From NCBI RefSeq assembly GCF_009900715.1, contig NZ_JAAAJC010000001.1:62001-126000 (forward strand): 64,000 nucleotides of DNA. The letters run 5' to 3'. The notes under the pieces were generated by a model, which searched no databases, was not told where the DNA came from, and was given only the letters and a program-made list of their open reading frames with translations. Origin of the DNA: Halococcus salsus. GTDB lineage: Archaea > Halobacteriota > Halobacteria > Halobacteriales > Halococcaceae. A program made the position numbers and the translations under genes. Numbering within the stretch: the first letter of the stretch is position 1; each line of letters opens with the position of its first letter. Positions 17,543-25,652 of this stretch are shown in pieces.

Positions 17543-18232
17543 TTACCACGAACGTTCGGTTTCCGGCGATTCACGACCCCGGTTTCGGTCGTCGTGTTCG
17601 CTTTCGAGCAGCCGTTCGAGCCGGCGTTCGAACTCGTCCTCGCCGATCTCGCCGCGGGCGTATCGGGACCGGAGCGTTGCCAGCGCGTCGTTGTCGGCCA
17701 CCGTTCCACCCGTCGATTTGCCAGTGCCGGACGTTCGACTCCGCTCGCTCGGTCCGCCGACGAGCTGGTCGGCGACGTCGGCCGCGAGAGGGATCCGGCG
17801 GGTTTCACCCCGGTAGGCCGTGATGATAAGGAACACCCAGAGGCCGAGCGTCACGAGCGAGACGAGGCCGCTCAGCGTCGCGCCGACGGAGGAGATCCCG
17901 ATGGCGGTGAACACTCCGAGAAAGACGTTTACCACCGCGAGCCCACCGAACACCGCGATGCTCTGGGCGGCGTGGAATCGGGAGAACTCGTCGTCCTCAA
18001 GCAGGTAGACCGCGATCCCGGAAACGAAACCGAGAACGTAGGCGAGCGCCGCCGTGATGTTCGTCTCTAACCCGAGCGTCGTGTCAGAGCGCTCCGACCC
18101 CAGCGTCGACCCCCCGTTGTAGCGGGCGTTGCGGACGCCGCAGTGGGGACAGACCTCGGCCTGGACCGAGATCACCTCCCCACAGTGGCGACAGAACACC
18201 TCGTCGGTGTTTCGGCGACGCTTAGAACTCAT
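17543..18232 (-). CDS. Zinc-ribbon membrane protein, DUF4870-like with C-terminal SHOCT domain
   Basis: 229 residues from the ATG at 18232, which overlaps the stop of the upstream gene by 11 bases. The N-terminal zinc ribbon has CRHCG and CPHCG pairs. It is followed by about three membrane segments (roughly 55-150) with a DUF4870-like FHAAQSIAVFGG motif, then a low-complexity linker. The C-terminal helical motif LATLRSRYARGEIGEDEFER is a typical SHOCT (short C-terminal) domain, often linked to oligomerisation. Function unknown. Convergent with rqcH, with only 9 bases between stops. The paired zinc-ribbon membrane gene upstream suggests a functional pair. Confidence 0.75.
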   Translation of the reverse strand: MSSKRRRNTDEVFCRHCGEVISVQAEVCPHCGVRNARYNGGSTLGSERSDTTLGLETNITAALAYVLGFVSGIAVYLLEDDEFSRFHAAQSIAVFGGLAVVNVFLGVFTAIGISSVGATLSGLVSLVTLGLWVFLIITAYRGETRRIPLAADVADQLVGGPSERSRTSGTGKSTGGTVADNDALATLRSRYARGEIGEDEFERRLERLLESEHDDRNRGRESPETERSW

Positions 18233-18674
18233 GATCCTCCCGATTTCGAACACCCGCATCGGCGGTGCGGTACGCGTCGTAGATAGCGTAGCCCCAGATG
18301 AGCGGCGTCGTGACGAACCCGATGCCGACGACGATGGATACCGTCGAGACGAACATCAGCGCCATCAGCGCAACACCGCGACCGATGTCGCCGTTGTAGA
18401 TCTGACCGGCACCCGTCCAGACCGCGGAGAGGAGCGCCGCGACGCCCGGATTCTTCCCGCTCTCGGTCGGCGGCGGTCGCTGTCTGACACCACACTCTGG
18501 GCAGATCTCGGCGGCCGCCGCGACGGAGCGGCCACAGTTCCAGCAGTAGACCTCGTCGGTTTCGTGGTGTCGCCTCGTCGTCGATCCCTCGACGGACCGT
18601 TCGTGGGACCCCGCCCGCGGTGAGCGCTCGTCGGTCGCATCGACCGTCGCCGTCGGCTCCCGCTGGTCGCTCAC
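18222..18674 (-). CDS. Zinc-ribbon TM2-type membrane protein
   Basis: 150 residues, GTG start. An acidic disordered N-terminus is followed by a zinc ribbon (CWNCG at about 44, CPECG at about 58), then two hydrophobic segments separated by a short polar turn. The first, AALLSAVWTGAGQIYNGDIG, matches the TM2 family signature of a helix ending in G-x-x-(R/Q)xY. Overlaps the following zinc-ribbon gene by 11 bases, so translation is likely coupled. Molecular function is unknown for this family; a membrane scaffold or sensor is a guess from the architecture. Confidence 0.75.
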   Translation of the reverse strand: MSDQREPTATVDATDERSPRAGSHERSVEGSTTRRHHETDEVYCWNCGRSVAAAAEICPECGVRQRPPPTESGKNPGVAALLSAVWTGAGQIYNGDIGRGVALMALMFVSTVSIVVGIGFVTTPLIWGYAIYDAYRTADAGVRNREDHEF

Positions 18675-18769
18675 GGAGCCCCCACGACGCGTGGATTCGA
18701 TGGTCGAGTCATCTGTCGTTCGTGAATCAGTTCACGATGGCATAACTCTTGTCTCCCGCTGACTCCGCG

Positions 18770-18943
18770 ATGGAATCGAGCACCAAACGTCGATACATAT
18801 TCAATCGTGTCGTTCGTTCTCGAATCGATGGATCTCGACTCGTCGCTATCGAGCGGCTCGTCACGACGACCCGGGTACTGGTCGGCTTCGCCGTGTTCGC
18901 CTCCGTCCTCGCGATCCCTGTCCTCCTGCTGATCCTGGGCTGA
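18770..18943 (+). CDS. Small single-span membrane protein, 57 residues
   Basis: Frame from ATG 18770 to TGA 18941-18943. The N-terminal two thirds is basic (RRYIFNRVVRSRIDG), then a clear hydrophobic helix of about 22 residues ends the protein (VGFAVFASVLAIPVLLLILG). Positive-inside charge distribution fits an inner-membrane small protein with its tail outside. Codon use is G/C-biased at third positions in the second half. Divergent from the zinc-ribbon pair and upstream of pelA. No family recognised; it may be spurious. Confidence 0.45.
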   Translation: MESSTKRRYIFNRVVRSRIDGSRLVAIERLVTTTRVLVGFAVFASVLAIPVLLLILG

Positions 18944-19021
18944 CGAGACCCGACCCGAGGACCGCGACGGCCATCCCGTCGTCCCTTCGGACCCACACGG
19001 GTCGGTACCGCGAACGACAGC

Positions 19022-19030
19022 GCACTTAGC
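19022..19030 (+). promoter_or_regulatory. pelA: TATA-like element for pelA
   Basis: gcacttagc lies 22-30 bases before the pelA start codon, fitting a leaderless transcript. Confidence 0.4.
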
Positions 19031-19051
19031 CCCACATCCCCGAGGACCACC

Positions 19052-20122
19052 ATGCGCATCAACGGCCGGACGACCGTCGAGGGCGGGCGCGAGCGCTGGA
19101 CGCTCGTCCCCGAGAGCCTCGACGACCTCTGGCATCTCTCCTACGTTCTCGAACCCGGCGACCTCGTGAGCGGCGACACCACCCGCCGCATCCAGCGCGA
19201 CGACGACCGGATGCGCGACACCGGCGGCGAGCGCGAACCCATGTCCGTCACCATCAGTGTAGAGGAGAGCGAGTTCCACAAGTTTGCCAACCGCCTCCGG
19301 GTTTCCGGGACTATCGAGTGGGCCTCGCGCGAGGATCAAGTCGGTCATCACCACACCCTGAACGTCGAGGAACGCGAGGAGGTCGAGATCGAGAAGCGCT
19401 GGCAGCCCGACCAGCGCGAGCGGATCGAGGAGGCCGTCGAGGCCACCGAGAACGCCGAGGTCGCCATCGCCACGGTCGAGGAGGGTGCGGCCTCGATCCA
19501 CACCGTCGCCCAGTACGGCACCGAGGAGTACGCCTCTCTGACGGGGCCGACAGGAAAGGGCGAGGACGCCCGCGACCGCGAGGAACTCTTCGGGGACCTC
19601 GCGAGCGCCCTCTCACACCTCGACGTCGACACCGTCCTGCTGGCCGGGCCGGGATTTACCAAAGAGGACGCCCGGAAGTACATCGAGCGCCACCACTCCG
19701 AGGTCGCCGAGAAGTTCGGCGCGACGGTCGACACCAGCGCCGCCGGGGATCGTGGGGTTCACGAGGTCCTGAAACGCGGCGCGGTCGAAGAGGTCCAGGC
19801 CGAGACTCGAATTGCAGAAGAGGCCGAGCAGATCGACGAACTCACCGAACGCATCGCCACCGAGGGTGCGGCGACCTACGGTATCGAGGCGGTGGCCGAG
19901 GCGGCGGAGTACGGCGCGGTCGAGGAACTGCTGGTGCTCGACGACAAACTCCGCGAGGAGCGTGCCGGCGAGGGCGACTGGGACATCGACGCGAACGAGG
20001 TCATCGAGAGCGTCGAACAGCAGGGCGGCTCCGTCACCGTCTTTTCGAGCGAGTTCGCGCCCGGTAATCAACTGGGTGCGCTCGGCGGTATCGCGGCGCT
20101 GTTGCGCTACCGGCTGGAGTGA
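19052..20122 (+). CDS. pelA: mRNA surveillance protein pelota
   Basis: Archaeal Pelota/Dom34, an eRF1-like factor lacking the GGQ loop that, with aEF1A or ABCE1, splits stalled ribosomes. 356 residues, the family length. Three domains: the N-terminal Sm-like domain (about 1-130, with [20 protein letters not shown] and the [18 protein letters not shown] segment), the central eRF1-2-like domain (about 135-260) and the C-terminal eRF1-3-like domain (about 270-350, including [22 protein letters not shown]). Sits near rqcH, so two arms of ribosome quality control are neighbours here. Confidence 0.95.
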   Translation: MRINGRTTVEGGRERWTLVPESLDDLWHLSYVLEPGDLVSGDTTRRIQRDDDRMRDTGGEREPMSVTISVEESEFHKFANRLRVSGTIEWASREDQVGHHHTLNVEEREEVEIEKRWQPDQRERIEEAVEATENAEVAIATVEEGAASIHTVAQYGTEEYASLTGPTGKGEDARDREELFGDLASALSHLDVDTVLLAGPGFTKEDARKYIERHHSEVAEKFGATVDTSAAGDRGVHEVLKRGAVEEVQAETRIAEEAEQIDELTERIATEGAATYGIEAVAEAAEYGAVEELLVLDDKLREERAGEGDWDIDANEVIESVEQQGGSVTVFSSEFAPGNQLGALGGIAALLRYRLE

Positions 20123-20144
20123 TTCGAGCGGAACTCCAGCCCCG

Positions 20145-20726
20145 CTATCGGTCGAGTTCGTCCGCACTCACGCCGACGTAGGCCTCCTGTTCGGGGTAGG
20201 CTCCCCCATCTCTGAGATGGAGTGCGATCGCCACCGCTCGATGATTTCCGTCGGCGAGGTAGGCGTCCTCGTCGGCCTCGTCGGCGACGATCAGCTCCTC
20301 CATCTCGATCTCGTCGGGGAACTTCGAGGCGAAGTCCACCACCTGTTCGAGGTCCTTCGGGGTGTCGAGCTCCGCGAGGTCGTCGGCCTCGTGGATGTGG
20401 TCGGCGATGCTCGCGATGGTGTTCTCCTCGGTGATCGCCCGCCAGTCCTCGCCGGACTCGCCCTTGATGGTGTGGAGGGCTTCGAGCTCGTCCTCGTGGA
20501 GGTCGAGGTGGTGCCATCGGAGGTCGCTGTCGGCGAAGATCGACTCCGCGATGGGTTTCCGCTCGACGAGCTCGTCGAGCAGGCGGTCCTCGTCGTCGAT
20601 GGCGTCGACAGCGAGGTCGTCGCCGTCGTTCTCGTGGACCTCCTTTTCGAGCCAGTGGCGCAGCATCTCCTCGCGCGGGATCGATTCGACGGTGTCGTCG
20701 GTTCGGAGTCGGTCGTTGAAGAGCAT
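20145..20726 (-). CDS. Haloarchaeal hypothetical protein with ParB/sulfiredoxin-like motif
   Basis: 193 residues, highly acidic. Not matched to a named family. The segment YLADGNHRAVAIALHLRDGG near residue 157 resembles the D-G-x-H-R-x-x-A motif of ParB N-terminal/sulfiredoxin folds, which bind a nucleotide in that loop. The upstream two thirds is helical and charged (for example EEMLRHWLEKEVHEN). No membrane segment or signal peptide. A C2H2 mini-protein gene lies 63 bases upstream on the same strand and may be in the same operon. A 7-bp inverted repeat (tcccgac...gtcggga) lies between them. Confidence 0.7.
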   Translation of the reverse strand: MLFNDRLRTDDTVESIPREEMLRHWLEKEVHENDGDDLAVDAIDDEDRLLDELVERKPIAESIFADSDLRWHHLDLHEDELEALHTIKGESGEDWRAITEENTIASIADHIHEADDLAELDTPKDLEQVVDFASKFPDEIEMEELIVADEADEDAYLADGNHRAVAIALHLRDGGAYPEQEAYVGVSADELDR

Positions 20727-20789
20727 CTGTTGTGGGGGATATCAGGGGTTCCCGACACGACGGTCGGGAGTGGATGGTTCGTCCGTGGG

Positions 20790-20912
20790 TCAGGACGACT
20801 GATCGGGATGTTCCGATTCGGTGTGCTGTTCGAGCTCCCGCTCGGTCTCGAAGACGGCCCCGCAGGTCGAACACTCGAACTCGTCGTCGCCGCTCCACTC
20901 TCCGGAACTCAT
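20790..20912 (-). CDS. C2H2 zinc-finger mini-protein, 40 residues
   Basis: ATG complement at 20910-20912, TGA complement at 20790-20792. The peptide has one classical finger: Cys14-x2-Cys17, Phe21, Leu27, His30-x4-His35, with spacing C-x2-C-x12-H-x4-H and flanks rich in acidic residues. Nearly the whole protein is the finger. Such mini-proteins are frequent in Halobacteria and can act as regulators, as reported for some small zinc-finger proteins; the target here is unknown. Likely transcribed with the ParB-like-motif gene downstream. Confidence 0.8.
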   Translation of the reverse strand: MSSGEWSGDDEFECSTCGAVFETERELEQHTESEHPDQSS

Positions 20913-21008
20913 ATCGACCAACGGCGGGCCGGCGGATTAGGCTCCGGGCCGGCACTCGCAGGCGGCGCGTCGGTCGGTCCGTGGTACCGTCGCGTCGTGG
21001 GCACGGGA

Positions 21009-21016
21009 CCTAAGCC
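21009..21016 (+). promoter_or_regulatory. TATA-like element for the TrmB-type regulator
   Basis: cctaagcc lies 23-30 bases before the start at 21039, fitting a leaderless transcript. Confidence 0.4.
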
Positions 21017-21038
21017 CGCTCCGATCGAACTCCCGCCA

Positions 21039-22106
21039 ATGAACTCCGACGAGCTCCGGGCGGTGCTCGAAACGGCCGGGCTCTCGCCCTACCAGGCCGA
21101 CGCCTACGTCGCGCTCCTCGAACGTGGCTCGGGGTCGGCGAGCGACATCGCCGCCTGGAGCGACGTGCCCCAGCCCCGGGTCTACGACGTGCTCCGCGGG
21201 CTGGAGGACGCGGGCTACGTGACGACCTACGACCGCGACCGGCTCTACGCCCGGGCGAACGACCCCGACGAGGCGCTCTCGGGGTTGCGGACCGCCGTCG
21301 AGCGGTTCGAGGCCGCCATCGAGGAGGTCGAGACCCGCTATCGCGAGGCGACGGTCGAGGGCGGCGGCGTGAGCATCGTGCGCCGCCGCCGGACCGTGTT
21401 CGAACACGCCCGCGAGACGGTCGCGGGGGCGACCGCCCACCTCCAAGTCGCCGCGACGCCCGAGGAGTTTCGCCGGATCGACACCGACCTCCGCGAGGCC
21501 TTCGAGCGTGGCGTCCAAATCCAGCTCTCGCTCCACGTCCCGGACGACGACGGGCTCGACGTGTCGGCGTTCGAGGGGGCGTGTACCGAGGTGCGCCATC
21601 GGGAGCTTCCGGGGCCGTTCTTGTTGCTGGCCGACCGCCAGCGGGCGTGCTACGCGACCGCCGCGCCACAGTCCGACGGGTACGGCGTGCTCGTCGACGA
21701 CTACACCACCGCCTACGTCTTCCACTGGTACTTCCTGAGCCGGCTCTGGGAGGTCTACGACGAGGTCTACACCGCGCGGAGCGACGAGCCACCCCACTCG
21801 TTCGTCGAGATCACCGACTGCGTCCGGTGGCTCGAACCCGTTCTCGACGGCGGCGCGACCATCTCCGGACGGGTCGAGGGCGAGTTCGTCGGGACGGGGG
21901 AGCCGTGTACCCTCGCGGGGGAGTTCGTGGGGGTCGAGTACACCGGCACGACGGACGACGAACCCGCGTCGCTCCCCGAACTCGCCGGCGCGGCTCGGGT
22001 GTGTCTCGAAACCGACGACCGCACGTACACGGTCGGTGGGCGGGGTGCCATCACCGAGGACGTCGCGGTGACCCGGCTCGTCGTCGAGCGGGTCGAGTCG
22101 GGCTAG
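21039..22106 (+). CDS. TrmB-family transcriptional regulator
   Basis: 355 residues. The N-terminal winged helix-turn-helix (about 1-80: LSPYQADAYVALLERGSGSASDIA...VPQPRVYDVLRGLEDAGYV) is the typical TrmB sequence. A short coiled coil (about 85-110) is followed by the TrmB sugar-sensing region (PLD-like half and a C-terminal beta domain). Family members bind sugars and control sugar transport and central carbon genes. The start at 21039 is set by the family N-terminus and the TATA motif. Its stop overlaps that of the convergent MFS gene by 4 bases. Target genes are not deducible from position alone. Confidence 0.88.
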   Translation: MNSDELRAVLETAGLSPYQADAYVALLERGSGSASDIAAWSDVPQPRVYDVLRGLEDAGYVTTYDRDRLYARANDPDEALSGLRTAVERFEAAIEEVETRYREATVEGGGVSIVRRRRTVFEHARETVAGATAHLQVAATPEEFRRIDTDLREAFERGVQIQLSLHVPDDDGLDVSAFEGACTEVRHRELPGPFLLLADRQRACYATAAPQSDGYGVLVDDYTTAYVFHWYFLSRLWEVYDEVYTARSDEPPHSFVEITDCVRWLEPVLDGGATISGRVEGEFVGTGEPCTLAGEFVGVEYTGTTDDEPASLPELAGAARVCLETDDRTYTVGGRGAITEDVAVTRLVVERVESG

Positions 22107-23359
22107 TCGTCCCCGCTCGCGCCGACGGAACCGGTGTGGGAACCCCGAGTGACCGTCGGGAGGACGGTCGTCAGCGCCACGATGGCGACCGCGAGCCCGA
22201 GCGCCGGGAGGAAGGCCGTCCGGAGCGAGGTAGCGTCGGCGAGCAGCCCGATCAGCACCGGTCCGATCACGAACCCGCCGTACCCCGTCGTCGAGACCGC
22301 GGCGACCGCGCGCTCGGCCGGGGTGTCGGGGTCGTGGTTGCCCGCCATGCTCACCGCGACCGGCATCACGCCGGCCAGCCCCGCCCCGAGCACCGCGAAG
22401 CCGACGAGCGAGACGACCGGCTGGGCGACCAGCGTCAGGGCGAGTCCCAGCCCCGCGACCGTCGCCGTCAGCCGGAGGAAGCGCCGCGCGCCGAGCCGCG
22501 TCACGAGCCGGTCGGAGAGGAATCGCCCGACCATCATCAACAGCGAGAACGCCGCGAAGCCGAGAGTGGCGACCGCGGGCCCCGCACCCGCCGGGCCGTC
22601 GAGGAACACCGCGCTCCAGTCGTTGCCGACCCCCTCGATGAACAGCGCACAGAACCCGATCGCACAGAAGCCCGCGAGCTTCCGGGAGGGAAGCGCGAAC
22701 GCCGTGTCGCTCCCGGTGCTGGGTTCGAAGGGGAGCAGTCGCGTGCTGGCGGCGAGGCCGACGAGGAGCAAGGCCACGCCGACGATGGCGAAGTGTGTCT
22801 CGACCGAGAGACCGAGCACGACCGCGACCCCGCCGAAGCCCGACCCCACCAGCCCGCCGCCGCTGAACAGCCCGTGGAAACTCCCCATTATCTGGCCGGC
22901 GTAGCCGCGCTCGACACGGATACCCTGCGCGTTCGCGGCCACGTCGACCAACCCCTTGCCGAACCCGAACACCACCAACAGCCCCACGAGGCTCGCGAAC
23001 TCGCCGGCGAGCCCGACGACGGGGAGCCCGAGGCAGTAGACGAACAGCCCGCCCCGGATCACGCGCCGGCTGCCGTAGCGCGAGACCAGCGCGCTGCTGG
23101 TCACCAGACCGAGAATGCTCCCGACCGCGAGGCCGAGCAGCGCCAGCCCGATGGCCCCCGAATCGATCTCCAGAGACCCGCTCACAGCCGGGATCCGGAC
23201 CGCCCACGTCGCGAACGCCGCCCCGAGCACCCCGAATATCACCGAGTCGGCCACGCGGGCCCGACGTGGCGTGTCGGGGTCCGCCGACCCGGACCGGGGG
23301 TCGTCGGTCGCGCCGAACAGGCGTGCGATGCGCCCCGTCGTTCCCGTCCCCGTCTTCAT
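22103..23359 (-). CDS. MFS transporter, YbjJ/MosC-like
   Basis: 418 residues, 12 predicted membrane helices. The first helix region, GAAFATWAVRIPAVSGSLEI, with the following GLALLGLAVGSILGL, matches the YbjJ/MosC-like branch of the major facilitator superfamily. A charged cytoplasmic loop with RLLPFEPS separates the two six-helix halves. The long hydrophilic N-terminus (about 35 residues) may mean the true start is internal, but ATG 23359 has no strong rival. Substrate unknown. Convergent with the TrmB-type regulator. Confidence 0.85.
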   Translation of the reverse strand: MKTGTGTTGRIARLFGATDDPRSGSADPDTPRRARVADSVIFGVLGAAFATWAVRIPAVSGSLEIDSGAIGLALLGLAVGSILGLVTSSALVSRYGSRRVIRGGLFVYCLGLPVVGLAGEFASLVGLLVVFGFGKGLVDVAANAQGIRVERGYAGQIMGSFHGLFSGGGLVGSGFGGVAVVLGLSVETHFAIVGVALLLVGLAASTRLLPFEPSTGSDTAFALPSRKLAGFCAIGFCALFIEGVGNDWSAVFLDGPAGAGPAVATLGFAAFSLLMMVGRFLSDRLVTRLGARRFLRLTATVAGLGLALTLVAQPVVSLVGFAVLGAGLAGVMPVAVSMAGNHDPDTPAERAVAAVSTTGYGGFVIGPVLIGLLADATSLRTAFLPALGLAVAIVALTTVLPTVTRGSHTGSVGASGDD

Positions 23360-23448
23360 CGCTCGGCGGTCGGCACCGACTACGGATAAGACTTATCAGT
23401 ATAGTTAACAATTCTCGTTGTAAATCCCGCGTGGTCGCGGGTCGAGGC

Positions 23449-24240
23449 TCAGTCGAGCGCGTCGAGGTCGAGCGGCGTGGCGTGCTCCCAGTAGGCCGCG
23501 TGGGTCTCGCGTGCCCACGCGACCGCCGCCTCGTCGTCGGTGTCGATCCCCGCCCGGAGGAGGCCGCCCTCGTCCCGGAGCATGAGGTGGACCACGTCGT
23601 CGGCGAGCGTCACCGCGACCGGGATCGACCCGTCGTAGAGCCGGACCTCGGCGTCGTCGGCCGCGAGCAGGTCCTGGAGCTGGCGGCGGAGCGGGGCGTC
23701 GTCGGCCAGCGCCTCGACCGCGGCCGGCGAGAACACCCCCTCGAACCGCCCCTCGTGGTCGGCGATACGGCGCTGGAGCACGTCGAGGCTCCGGCCGTTG
23801 AACGCGTGCGAGAAGATCCTGACCTCGCTGGCGTCCCAGAGGAGCTCGAGCGCGCGCTGGACGGGTGCGTCGGGCCGGGTCTGGCTCGGGCGGGTGATCG
23901 TCGCGTCCCGGAGCCGCCGGAGGTCGAACGTCATCGTGTCGGTCGGCAGCCACGCCATCACCTCGCGGAGCCGCAGCTCCGTTTCGAGGGTCTCCCGGAG
24001 GTCGGTGAACTCCGCCGCGACCATCTCCCCCGTGGCGGTCGTCGTGTAGCGCTCGCCGTCGTGGGTCACCCAGTGGCGCTCGGTGAGGTCCCTGAGGACG
24101 CGTCCGAGCGTGGGCTGGGAGGCGTCGGTGCGCTCGGCGAGCTCCCGGCGGGTACACGCGTGCTCGCGCAGCGTCTCGAGCACCGCCACTCGATTCGCCG
24201 ACAGCGCGAGGAACTCGATCTCTTCGAGCGCCCGGTCCAT
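23449..24240 (-). CDS. HTH transcriptional regulator with FilR1 domain
   Basis: 263 residues from ATG 24240. The N-terminal winged HTH (LALSANRVAVLETLREHACTRRELAERTDASQPTLGRVLRDL) is followed by a C-terminal ligand-sensor-like domain resembling the methanogenesis regulator FilR1 middle domain (DUF1724), with SEVRIFSHAFNGRSL and VALTLADDVVHLMLRDEGG-type motifs. This architecture is common in Halobacteria. An upstream in-frame start would add 41 residues of unlike sequence; on the minus strand ggctatacgcg lies about 25 bases before the chosen ATG as a TATA candidate. Divergent from an EamA transporter it may control. Confidence 0.8.
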   Translation of the reverse strand: MDRALEEIEFLALSANRVAVLETLREHACTRRELAERTDASQPTLGRVLRDLTERHWVTHDGERYTTTATGEMVAAEFTDLRETLETELRLREVMAWLPTDTMTFDLRRLRDATITRPSQTRPDAPVQRALELLWDASEVRIFSHAFNGRSLDVLQRRIADHEGRFEGVFSPAAVEALADDAPLRRQLQDLLAADDAEVRLYDGSIPVAVTLADDVVHLMLRDEGGLLRAGIDTDDEAAVAWARETHAAYWEHATPLDLDALD

Positions 24241-24458
24241 GTCCTCCCTGACCCCCGCTCGCGTATAGCCGTTTTCGTCCCCTGAAATCCGCTCACGCCG
24301 TGAGCCGGCGACGTACCCCGACACTCTTTCATTCTCCGAAAACGTTTCTGAACACATATACAAACCCGGACGACGTATTGAGACTCGATGAACGACGAAC
24401 TCCCTCCCTTCGCGCGGAACGGTTTCGGAACGACGTCCTCGGTCGGGGGACGTCGGTA

Positions 24459-25454
24459 GTGTCGGAATCGCGTCGCCTGGTCGGTCTCTTCCTCGCTGCG
24501 GGTGTCTTCTTCGGCGGCACGTTCGTGGCCGCGAAGGCCGGCCTCGAGTACTTCCCGCCGCTGCTGTTCGTCGCCACCCGTTTCGACATCGGGGCGCTCG
24601 TGCTGGTCGGCTACGCGGTCTATCGGTTCCCGCGCGAGGAACTGCTCCCCCGAACCCGGTCGGACCTCCTCGGGATCGCGGGGGCGGGCGTGTTCGCGAT
24701 CGGGCTCACGAACGCCTGTATCTTCGTCGGTCAGCAGTTCACTTCCAGCGGCGTCGCGTCGATCGTTTACAGCCTCAACCCGATCCTGACGCCGGTGCTC
24801 GCGGCGGTGCTCCTCTCCGACGAACGCCTCTCGCGGGCCGGCGGCGTCGGGATGGCGCTCGGGTTCGTCGGGGTGGCGCTCGTGGTGGGTATCGACCCCG
24901 CGAGCCTCCTCGGCGGCGGCCTGCTCGGGAAGGCCCTCATGCTCGCGGCGGCGGTCTTCGGCGCGCTCGGGAGCGTGACGATCCGTCGGGCGGACTCCTC
25001 GCTTTCGAGCACCGTCAGAACGGCCTGGGCGCTCCCGGTCGGGGCGCTGGTCTGTCACGGCCTCAGCCTCGCCGCCGGCGAGAGTCCCGCGATGGTGGAG
25101 TGGACCTTGCCCGGGGTCGCGGCGCTCGGCTACGTCGGGGTGTTCTCGGGTGCGCTGGCGTTCATCGCCTACTTCGGCCTCCTCGACGAGGTCGGCGCGA
25201 TCCAGGGCAACCTGATCTTCTACCTCTCGCCCGTGGTGGCCACCCTCGGCGGCTGGGTGCTCCTCGGCGAGTCCGTCTCGACCACGACCCTCGTCGGGTT
25301 CGTCGTCATCTTCTGCGGCTTCGCGGTGTTCGGCCGCGACTCGATCGTCGCCGAACTCGCCCGCCTCCGCCGGATGGTCCGCGATCGGACCGAGGCCGAA
25401 GCCCGGCCCGTGCGGGACGCGGTCCACGACTCCGCCTGGGGCGACCAGGACTGA
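24459..25454 (+). CDS. EamA/RhaT-family (DMT) transporter
   Basis: Drug/metabolite transporter with two EamA repeats and ten predicted helices, 331 residues from GTG 24459. Typical signatures are FFGGTFVAAKAGL (repeat 1) and the conserved end of repeat 2, LSPVVATLGGWVLLGESVS. The frame is open further upstream to 24300, but the extra residues are hydrophilic and unlike the family; the exact start is uncertain. A TATA-like catatacaaa lies at about 24353-24362. It probably exports a small metabolite; the substrate is unknown. Divergent from the FilR1-type regulator. Confidence 0.85.
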   Translation: MSESRRLVGLFLAAGVFFGGTFVAAKAGLEYFPPLLFVATRFDIGALVLVGYAVYRFPREELLPRTRSDLLGIAGAGVFAIGLTNACIFVGQQFTSSGVASIVYSLNPILTPVLAAVLLSDERLSRAGGVGMALGFVGVALVVGIDPASLLGGGLLGKALMLAAAVFGALGSVTIRRADSSLSSTVRTAWALPVGALVCHGLSLAAGESPAMVEWTLPGVAALGYVGVFSGALAFIAYFGLLDEVGAIQGNLIFYLSPVVATLGGWVLLGESVSTTTLVGFVVIFCGFAVFGRDSIVAELARLRRMVRDRTEAEARPVRDAVHDSAWGDQD

Positions 25455-25652
25455 CTCGGACCGATCGAGACTGACTGGGCCTCGACCCCTCATCGAGTAT
25501 TCGTACTTCGCTTACGGTGTTCTCACTCCCGGACAGTTCAACATCCGAGGTGAACGGCTCCCCACAGTTCGCCACTGAAACCGCTCGGCGACGACGACGA
25601 TGCTATCGAAGGCACAACCCACGAAAGGGACGACCGTGTAGATCGAGACACG

